Assembly (NCBI GenBank): GCA_020345705.1
Contig: CP070766.1
Coordinates: 849,341 to 877,374, forward strand
DNA: 28,034 nucleotides
Source of the DNA: Candidatus Zixiibacteriota bacterium
GTDB lineage: Bacteria > Zixibacteria > MSB-5A5 > GN15 > PGXB01
Reading direction: 5' to 3'
A program made the translations under genes and the position numbers. The notes beneath the pieces are model-generated. The model saw nothing but the letters and a program-made list of their open reading frames with translations. It did no database searches and was not told where the DNA came from. Below, piece after piece: positions 22,421 through 28,034 of the stretch (positions are counted from its first letter, which is position 1; the number at the start of each line of letters is the position of its first letter).

Positions 22421-23082
22421 GGGCTGGTTCCAGCTGGGAAATTTTGAATATAAAGCGGCTCCAGGCTGGAGATATCATCGCCGCCCGATTCCTTAAGCCG
22501 CGCTTCACCCGGGGCCAGGAAATCTCTGATGCTTATCTCGAATTCGGTCGGCGTTATGATGCGGAATCGAGTTTGACCCAGCCGGGTGACGTCAAAATCA
22601 ACGCCCCAGAGGTCGGTTTCCGAATCGATGGCCTCCAGCTTCTCAGGCCTTATAATCGAAATACTCTCGTCCGCAAATTCGGCCGAGTCAACAAGACCGA
22701 AATAATATTCGTCCCTTCTTGACGGTATCAGTACTGCCGTCCTGCCAAAACGGGCGAAAAGCCTCGGGGCGACTGCCGAATATGTTGAAATACCCACAAG
22801 AGGGATGTTCATGGAGGCGGCCATTCCCTTTGCCGACGCCATTCCGACTCTCAGGCCGGTGAACGAGCCCGGCCCGATCGAGACGACAATTGCCTTAAGA
22901 TGGAATTTGTCGATGCCGCTTTTGTCAAAGAGATCGTTAATCAGTCTGAAGACAAATTCCGCGTGCCGGTAACGGTCTTTGTTCTCAAGTGACAGAACTT
23001 CTCCGTTCTCGAGTGATATCCCCACCCGGAGAACCGAGGTTGAACTGTCTATCGCGAGTGTGTGCGGTTGAATCATTTCCAT
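22417..23082 (-). CDS. tsaB: tRNA t6A synthesis protein TsaB
   Basis: TsaB is the scaffold of the TsaD-TsaB-TsaE complex that makes N6-threonylcarbamoyl-adenosine at position 37 of ANN-decoding tRNAs. The 221-residue protein opens with LAIDSSTSVLRVGI (the ASKHA-fold phosphate loop) and carries the family signature SIGPGSFTGLRVGMASAKG (68-86). It lies 16 bases after tsaE and overlaps rimI by 4. The third codon is also ATG, and neither start has a strong Shine-Dalgarno. tsaD and tsaC are not in the window. Confidence 0.95.
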   Translation of the reverse strand: MEMIQPHTLAIDSSTSVLRVGISLENGEVLSLENKDRYRHAEFVFRLINDLFDKSGIDKFHLKAIVVSIGPGSFTGLRVGMASAKGMAASMNIPLVGISTYSAVAPRLFARFGRTAVLIPSRRDEYYFGLVDSAEFADESISIIRPEKLEAIDSETDLWGVDFDVTRLGQTRFRIITPTEFEISIRDFLAPGEARLKESGGDDISSLEPLYIQNFPAGTSP

Positions 23083-23098
23083 GATATGCGAAACCCGA

Positions 23099-23548
23099 TC
23101 AAGCCTTCTGACCTATCAGGGCTAATTCGAGATGCCTCTTATTCTCCGAGATAATCTTGATATTGATTTCAATCCTGCGGTCAGGGAGTCGATCTCCTGC
23201 CTTTTCCCCCCACTCGACAACGACGATGCCATCCCGCATGAGATAGTCATCCCATCCGATTCCATACAGCTCCGAAATTTCTTTCAAACGGTACAGGTCG
23301 AAATGATACAAGGGCATTGAACCATAATACTCATTTACCAGGGTGAACGAAGGGGACTTTATGTCGCCCCGATTGACACCGAGACCGATCGCGATGCCCC
23401 TGATAAAACAGGTTTTACCCGCCCCGAGCGGCCCTGACAGCGACACGACATCACCGTTTTTCAGCGTCGCTGCCAGCTCCCTGCCGGCGGCAACCGTCTG
23501 CTCTTCGGACTCAGTTATAAGCGACTGATTTTTTCTGCTGAGAACCAT
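23099..23548 (-). CDS. tsaE: tRNA t6A synthesis ATPase TsaE
   Basis: This 149-residue P-loop ATPase drives turnover of the t6A complex. Walker A is GPLGAGKT (39-46). SPSFTLVNEY (64-73), HFDLYRL (81-87) and VVEWGEKAG (109-117) are the family landmarks. The ATG overlaps the porX stop by one base (TAATG), so translation is probably coupled to the PglZ regulator upstream. tsaB follows 16 bases later. Confidence 0.96.
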   Translation of the reverse strand: MVLSRKNQSLITESEEQTVAAGRELAATLKNGDVVSLSGPLGAGKTCFIRGIAIGLGVNRGDIKSPSFTLVNEYYGSMPLYHFDLYRLKEISELYGIGWDDYLMRDGIVVVEWGEKAGDRLPDRRIEINIKIISENKRHLELALIGQKA

Positions 23549-25095
23549 TACTTGGGAGTCATTATTGCAATTGGGACGACCAGCTCTTCCAGGGAAATGC
23601 CACCATGCTGGAATGAGTTGTTATAAAGCCTGATAAATTCGTTGTATTTGTTGGGATACACGAAAAAGAAATCTTCCTTGGCAACCAGATATGTCGTCGC
23701 CAGACTGAACTTGGGCAACCGATATTTTTCGGGTTTTTTAATCAGCCAGGCATCCTTGGGATCACAGTTGAGATTATCGCCGTACTTGTATCTGAGATTG
23801 GTCGACGTGTCCCGCTTGCCGTGGGCGATCGTTCCGCGAGAACACAACACCGAGCCGTGATCCGAGGTTATGACGACCGTGAAATCCCTCTCGGCAAAGG
23901 CCTTGAGGATGGTAAACAACGGCGAATGGACGAACCAGCTGGTCATCAGCGAGCGAAACGCGGCCTCACTTCCGGCTATTTCCTTAAGGATGACGTTGTT
24001 CGACCGACCGTGGGCGAGAATGTCCAGAAAATTGAATACGAATGCAATCAGGTCGGACTGATAAAAATCGGCGATCCGTCGGGCCAGCGCTTCGCCCTCG
24101 GTATTGTCATATATTTTTTCATATCGAATGGCGCTGCCAAGATTCACGCCTTCCCTTGCCACCTGGTCGGCCAGGAGTTGATCCTCGCGCCTGTTGAGAG
24201 AGCCCTCGTCGCCCTCGGCATATATGTCCGGATAATTCCGGGAAATCTCATCGGGAAATATGCCCGCAAAAAGGGAATTTCGAGCGAAAGGAGTGGCGCT
24301 GGGCAGCATCGAGAAATAAAGGTCTCGATTGATGTTGTAGTACTCCGAGACGAGAGGTTCGACCGTGAACCACTGATCCAGGCGCATGCAATCAACGACC
24401 AATAGGAGAACCCGGTTGCCGCCTTCCAGCAGGGGAATGATGTACTTCCGGAGCACATCCGGAGACATGGTCGGGCGCTCGTCGGAGTAGAGCCAGTCCA
24501 GGTAATTTTTCTCAAGATACTTCGTAAATTCTATATTCAACTCCTTGCGCGTCCCGGCATGAGTCTGGAGCAATCCCTCGTCGGGGCTCTGGTCCATCTC
24601 AAGATCCCAGCCGGCCAGAATCCTGGCCGCCTCCAGCCAGTCTTCGGGCTGCATACCACCAAAGAGTTTTTGATTAAGCTTGTTGACATCGGTAATGTAG
24701 CGCTTCATACGCGACTCGGTGACAATCTTCTTCGCATCCAGAATTCGCTTGGTGACCATCAGAACCTGTGACGGATTCACCGGCTTGGTCAGATAATCAT
24801 CTATTTTCTGGCCGATAGCTTCATTCATGAGCGTCTCTTCTTCAGATTTAGTCACCAACACCACTGGCAGGTGCGGCCTGATTTCCTTGATTTCCTCAAG
24901 AGTCGTGAGTCCGTCTTTGCCGGGCATCATTTCATCAAGAAGAACCAGGTCAAGCTGTTCGTCCCGGACTTTGGCAACGGCGTCGTCGCCGGATAAAGCC
25001 GTCTCAATCACGAATCCCTTTTGCTCCAGAAATATGATATGGGGTTTGAGGGAATCTATTTCGTCATCAACCCATAGGATTCTTTTCTTACTCAT
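23548..25095 (-). CDS. porX: PorX-like response regulator with PglZ phosphatase-superfamily domain
   Basis: The protein has 515 residues. The receiver domain (4-120) has Asp10/Asp11, acceptor Asp54 in LLDEMMPGKDG and Lys104. A helical linker follows. The PglZ domain (about 205-510) keeps a full alkaline-phosphatase-type metal site by eye: Asp235 (VVDCMRLDQW), Thr268 (SATPFARN), Asp358 and His362 (LDILAHG), Asp412-His413 (TSDHGS) and His497 (FQHGGIS). This is the architecture of PorX, which in Porphyromonas and Flavobacterium controls the type IX secretion system and whose PglZ domain is a zinc enzyme acting on oligoadenylates. The PorY-like kinase gene lies 40 bases upstream. No type IX component is in the window, so the target here is unknown. 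Confidence 0.92.
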   Translation of the reverse strand: MSKKRILWVDDEIDSLKPHIIFLEQKGFVIETALSGDDAVAKVRDEQLDLVLLDEMMPGKDGLTTLEEIKEIRPHLPVVLVTKSEEETLMNEAIGQKIDDYLTKPVNPSQVLMVTKRILDAKKIVTESRMKRYITDVNKLNQKLFGGMQPEDWLEAARILAGWDLEMDQSPDEGLLQTHAGTRKELNIEFTKYLEKNYLDWLYSDERPTMSPDVLRKYIIPLLEGGNRVLLLVVDCMRLDQWFTVEPLVSEYYNINRDLYFSMLPSATPFARNSLFAGIFPDEISRNYPDIYAEGDEGSLNRREDQLLADQVAREGVNLGSAIRYEKIYDNTEGEALARRIADFYQSDLIAFVFNFLDILAHGRSNNVILKEIAGSEAAFRSLMTSWFVHSPLFTILKAFAERDFTVVITSDHGSVLCSRGTIAHGKRDTSTNLRYKYGDNLNCDPKDAWLIKKPEKYRLPKFSLATTYLVAKEDFFFVYPNKYNEFIRLYNNSFQHGGISLEELVVPIAIMTPK

Positions 25096-25135
25096 CTACT
25101 GAAATCCTGCTTTCTTTCCGTTACTTTCCCTTGTT

Positions 25136-26410
25136 TTACGGCATCGGTCGAAAACGTTTGACCTTCTTTGTTCCTTTTACGGGCAGCACGATCTGAAAGA
25201 TCGTTTCACCGGGCTTCGATTTAACCAGTGAAATCCTGCCTCGATGATATTCCTCGATAATTCTCCGCGCCAGCGTCAGACCCAATCCCCATCCCCGCTT
25301 TTTGGTCGTGAATCCGGGGCGGAAAACTTTGCGGGCCACACCGGCGGGAATGCCGGGGCCGTTGTCCTTGACCTCAATCACCACGTAATGCGAGTCATCA
25401 GCGGTGTATGCCGACAGCTCCACCTGTCCGCGTTTGGCATCAACCACCTGAAGTGAATTTTTCACCAGGTTTTCTATGGCCCATGTGAATAACTCGCCGT
25501 TAATGGAAACCGGGCCAAGACTGCCGCGGTTGTAAATTATATCAACACCCTTTCCGTCAAAGGGCAACCTTCGGCGAAAATATGCGACGGTTTCTTCGAT
25601 GAGATTGTCGATATCGGTCTCGTTCAGGTCCGGCTTGGCCCCGATCTGTCCGAAACGGTTGGCAACCCGCCGCAGACGTGTGACGTCGGTTTTCATCTGA
25701 GCCAGCATTTCCTCGTCCGTTATTCCGTTCTGACCGGAGCCCGACGCCGAATCGGTGGACCCGCTCTGAAAAATCTCAAGCCAGCCCAGCAACGATGAAA
25801 TCGGCGTACCCAATTGATGCGCCGTTTCTTTGGCCATCCCGACCCAGATATGCCGCTCCTCGGAGCGGCGGATATTCTGGAAGCCGATAAAACCGACCAG
25901 GATAAAGGCTCCGACCAGGCCTATTTCAACGAAAGGCATCCACTGGAGTTCCCGGATGACTTTCGAGTCACCATAATAAAAGTAAGAGATTGTCTTTCCG
26001 GCGTACTTGAGAGGTATTTCGCCTTTGTCCTCGCGCATCTCTTCGGCCAGTTCGGTGACTTTCACTTTCGCCTCGGCCGAAGGGTCATTATCCACAATTC
26101 CCGGCACGTTGCGCCAGAAAATGGGTTCGCGCTCGGAGCTGGCTATTATGACCGGGAAATTGGCTTTTTTGATGACCTCCTCGAAAATGACCTGGACTTC
26201 TCCCCCGGAGGAATTCTCGCTGGCGGCAAGCTGCCACAGCCTGACGTACGAGGTCACCATGCGCTCGGCGTCTTTCTTGAGCTGATCAATGACATCGAGG
26301 GTGTACCAGATGAAAACGACCGATATGACGGCAATACCGAAGAGGAGGAAGAACTTGAAGACAGTCGTTCCCCCGACGGCGAGCCTGATGTTACTTCTTT
26401 TGTTGTTCAC
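25136..26410 (-). CDS. Membrane sensor histidine kinase, PorY-like
   Basis: The protein has 424 residues. Membrane helices lie at about 18-38 and 158-178, enclosing a periplasmic sensor of about 115 residues. The H-box is WVGMAKETAHQLGTPISSLLGW with His198, the form I associate with PorY-type kinases of Bacteroidota. The ATPase domain has ENLVKNSLQ, DNGPGIPAGVARKVF and GWGLGLTLARRIIEEYHRG. The start is GTG at 26410, inside the serS 3' end (20-base overlap), with only a weak ribosome site. The porX-like gene follows 40 bases later, which makes a cognate pair very likely. Calling it PorY itself is an inference from the H-box and partner. Confidence 0.88.
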   Translation of the reverse strand: MNNKRSNIRLAVGGTTVFKFFLLFGIAVISVVFIWYTLDVIDQLKKDAERMVTSYVRLWQLAASENSSGGEVQVIFEEVIKKANFPVIIASSEREPIFWRNVPGIVDNDPSAEAKVKVTELAEEMREDKGEIPLKYAGKTISYFYYGDSKVIRELQWMPFVEIGLVGAFILVGFIGFQNIRRSEERHIWVGMAKETAHQLGTPISSLLGWLEIFQSGSTDSASGSGQNGITDEEMLAQMKTDVTRLRRVANRFGQIGAKPDLNETDIDNLIEETVAYFRRRLPFDGKGVDIIYNRGSLGPVSINGELFTWAIENLVKNSLQVVDAKRGQVELSAYTADDSHYVVIEVKDNGPGIPAGVARKVFRPGFTTKKRGWGLGLTLARRIIEEYHRGRISLVKSKPGETIFQIVLPVKGTKKVKRFRPMP

Positions 26411-27677
26411 TATCAGTAATCTCGGCCAGACCGCCCATGTACGGCCGCAGGACTTCGGGTATCACAATCGTGCCGTACTCGGTCTGGTAGTTTTCCAATA
26501 TGGTGGCCGTAAGCCGGGCCAGGGCCAGGCCGGAACCATTCAGTGTGTGGACAAAGCGAATCTTTCCGTCCCTGTCACGGAAGCGGCAATTCATCCGCCT
26601 GGCCTGGAAATCCTCATAAATCGAAACCGACGAAATCTCCAGATATTTATCCACGCCCGCCTCCCAGATTTCAATGTCATAGCACTTGGCCGCCGCAAAC
26701 GACAAATCGCCCGTTGCCAGCAGCCTCACTCGATACGGAATTTCGAGCATCTGTACTATTTTTTCGGCCTGTTTGAGAAGAGATTCATGCTCTTCGTATG
26801 AATTGTCCGGATGGACGATTTTGACCATTTCCACCTTGTCAAACTGGTGGACCCTTAGTGTTCCCCGGGTGTCTTTGCCGGCCGCTCCAGCCTCTCGTCT
26901 GAAGCACGGTGTATAGGCGACATAATAAAGCGGAAGCTGATCGGCCGAGAGGACTTCTTCTCTATGAAGATTTGTCACCGGCACTTCTGCCGTCGGGACG
27001 AGATAGAGACTTTCGTCCTTGAGCTGGTACATATCTTCGGCCAATTTGGGAAGCTGGCCGCAACCGGTCATGGCGTCGGCGTTGGCAACAAAGGGCGGCG
27101 CGACCTCGATGAATCCGTCAGCGATATGTGTATCCAGCATAAAACAGATAAGCGCCCGCTCGAGCCTGGCTCCGATTCCCTTGAGAACATAAAATCCCGA
27201 GCCGGTAATTTTGGCCGCGGCCGGAAGGTCCAGGAGATCGAATTTTTCACCGATTTCCCAGTGCGGAAGCGGCTTGAAATCAAACTGCGGGATTTTCCCC
27301 CATTCCCTGACGGTGACATTGCTTTCCTCGTCGCGGCCGACCGGTACCGATTCATGGGGAATGTTCGGGATTCTTATCAAACGGTATTCCAGCGCTTCCT
27401 TCACCGAGCGCAGATCGCCGTCAAGAGCGGCTATCTTCTCGCCCACTTCCTTCATCTGAGCGATGTCTTCAGAGGCATCTTCTTTGTTTTTCTTCTTTAT
27501 GGCAATCTGTTCGGAGACTTTGTTTCGGAGGGCTTTCAGATTTTCCACTTCGCCGATAATGGCTCGCCGTTTCTCATCCAGCTCCAGGACTTTATTCACG
27601 TCGGCCGTTTCATTCTTGTTCTCGACGGCGTTTCTGACCAGATCCGCGTTTTCCCTTACAAATTTCAAATCCAGCAT
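26391..27677 (-). CDS. serS: Seryl-tRNA synthetase
   Basis: This class II synthetase charges tRNA-Ser and tRNA-Sec. The N-terminal long coiled-coil arm (about 25-105) binds the tRNA variable arm. The catalytic domain has LVPTAEVPVTN, CFRREAGAAGKDTRG (motif 2) and HTLNGSGLALAR (motif 3). The segment before motif 3, ISSVSIYEDFQARR, differs from the common ISSCSN-EDFQARR. The 428-residue length is normal. The start at 27677 has GAGG upstream, and a TTGACA/TATTAT promoter lies about 70-100 bases ahead. It is the first gene of the long minus-strand run. Confidence 0.97.
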   Translation of the reverse strand: MLDLKFVRENADLVRNAVENKNETADVNKVLELDEKRRAIIGEVENLKALRNKVSEQIAIKKKNKEDASEDIAQMKEVGEKIAALDGDLRSVKEALEYRLIRIPNIPHESVPVGRDEESNVTVREWGKIPQFDFKPLPHWEIGEKFDLLDLPAAAKITGSGFYVLKGIGARLERALICFMLDTHIADGFIEVAPPFVANADAMTGCGQLPKLAEDMYQLKDESLYLVPTAEVPVTNLHREEVLSADQLPLYYVAYTPCFRREAGAAGKDTRGTLRVHQFDKVEMVKIVHPDNSYEEHESLLKQAEKIVQMLEIPYRVRLLATGDLSFAAAKCYDIEIWEAGVDKYLEISSVSIYEDFQARRMNCRFRDRDGKIRFVHTLNGSGLALARLTATILENYQTEYGTIVIPEVLRPYMGGLAEITDSEQQKK

Positions 27678-27749
27678 AGATACCTCAAATCATCCGATGT
27701 TTTACGGAAGCGGGGCCTTACGCAAGTGTCCCAATTTATACAAGTTTTT

Positions 27750-27778
27750 ATAATAATCGTTTTAGAAATAGGTGTCAA
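27750..27778 (-). promoter_or_regulatory. Sigma70 promoter of serS and the downstream run
   Basis: On the minus strand a perfect TTGACA (27773-27778), a 17-bp spacer and TATTAT (27750-27755). The start near 27742 leaves a leader of about 65 bases to the serS ATG at 27677. I see no T-box or other riboswitch in that leader. Confidence 0.8.
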
Positions 27779-27822
27779 GGGAAGCGAACCTGACCGGTTT
27801 TCGCGGAACATAAGGGGATTTT

Positions 27823-27837
27823 ACCGGTTTTTCCGGT
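27823..27837 (+). other. Small hairpin ahead of the rpmB leader ORF
   Basis: ACCGG (27823-27827), a T5 loop and CCGGT (27833-27837) form a 5-bp hairpin. ACCGGTTTT also occurs 30 bases earlier at 27793-27801. It could be part of an RNA leader. It is not a terminator, since no T-run follows. Confidence 0.3.
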
Positions 27838-27860
27838 TAAAGAGTATGAAAGGGGTAAAT

Positions 27861-27920
27861 ATGTTCTTGATTTTTCTGGCCGGTTTGGTTATAGTTGGTT
27901 TTCTGATGCTTGGAGATTAG
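27861..27920 (+). CDS. Possible 19-residue membrane peptide upstream of rpmB
   Basis: The ATG at 27861 is preceded by AAAGGGG at a good distance (27849-27855) and encodes MFLIFLAGLVIVGFLMLGD, a single hydrophobic segment. A start five codons earlier (27846) is also in frame. The stop is four bases before the rpmB ATG, and the rpmB Shine-Dalgarno (GGAG, 27912-27915) lies in its last codons. It may be a leader peptide coupled to rpmB, or a chance frame. Confidence 0.35.
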   Translation: MFLIFLAGLVIVGFLMLGD

Positions 27921-27924
27921 ATTA

Positions 27925-28034
27925 ATGGCTAAAGTTTGTGAAATATGCGGTAAAAAGCCGGTTTTCGGCAACTCGATTTCCCACTCGCACATTGCGACGC
28001 GTAGGCGCTGGTACCCGAATCTTCAGACTGTCCG
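27925..28034 (+). CDS. rpmB: Ribosomal protein L28 (partial at right edge)
   Basis: The first 36 codons of L28 are present: MAKVCEICGKKPVFGNSISH, then SHIATRRRWYPNLQTV. The CEIC pair marks the zinc-binding (C+) form of L28, whose second Cys pair would be off-window. GGAG nine bases before the ATG is the ribosome site. L28 is a component of the large ribosomal subunit. The gene runs off the right edge and is transcribed away from serS. Confidence 0.95.
   Translation, partial: MAKVCEICGKKPVFGNSISHSHIATRRRWYPNLQTV

Noticed and set aside
27678..27742. T-box or other riboswitch in the serS leader
   Set aside because: The leader is only about 65 bases, with no T-box sequence (TGGNACCGCG) or terminator-antiterminator pair. 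The valS leader is even shorter.
26964..27920. 318-codon plus-strand frame over serS
   Set aside because: It is almost entirely antisense to serS, which has all synthetase motifs. Only its final codons (from 27846) lie outside and are treated separately.
1..28034. CRISPR arrays and insertion sequences
   Set aside because: I saw no regularly spaced repeats and no transposase frames. The only mobile-element sign is the recombinase at the left edge.

Overview
This is a chromosomal window from a Gram-negative-type bacterium of medium GC. It encodes outer-membrane-style proteins: a lipoprotein with a lipobox, a predicted beta-barrel protein and an OmpA-domain protein. It also carries a response regulator fused to a PglZ domain (PorX type) beside a PorY-like sensor kinase, a pair known from Bacteroidota and their relatives. 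My inference is a member of the FCB group, perhaps an uncultured phylum such as Zixibacteria. The sequence alone does not prove this.

Layout. (1) 1-580: the 3' end of a large serine recombinase runs into a tRNA-Met(CAT) gene on the opposite strand, which looks like the edge of an integrated element lying mostly to the left. (2) 656-3101, minus strand: a DUF116 membrane protein, a 560-bp gap holding an orphan terminator and a possible tiny ORF, then a lipoprotein and a small outer-membrane protein in one unit. (3) 3461-6539, plus strand: a complete polyamine operon made of an XRE-cupin regulator, AdoMet decarboxylase (speD), an ornithine-decarboxylase-like enzyme and spermidine synthase (speE). 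A good sigma70 promoter and GTTTA-N-TAAAC operators precede it. (4) 6654-9337, minus strand: a DUF4412 secreted protein and a CsgG-(lectin-like)-OmpA envelope protein with their own promoter. (5) 9559-13154: mazG (minus) and valS (plus) diverge from a short promoter region. (6) 13260-27677, minus strand: a degenerate GGDEF-like protein, then a 13.7-kb run of tightly packed genes. In transcription order this run is serS, a PorY-like kinase, porX, tsaE, tsaB, rimI, accD, folC, a PAS/GAF histidine kinase, a REC-GAF-GAF histidine kinase and an NtrC-type sigma54 activator. (7) 27846-28034, plus strand: a possible tiny membrane peptide and the start of rpmB (ribosomal protein L28), which runs off the right edge.

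The most notable region is the serS-to-ntrC run. It ties housekeeping functions (tRNA charging, t6A synthesis, fatty-acid and folate synthesis) to two signalling systems through ATGA and TAATG overlaps. One is PorX plus a PorY-like kinase, adjacent and in frame for an operon. The other is a pair of overlapping soluble histidine kinases followed by a sigma54-dependent activator. The only clear break in the run is a 100-bp gap before the activator gene, and that gap contains a near-perfect -24/-12 sigma54 promoter (TGGCAC-N5-TTGC), which suggests the activator controls its own gene.
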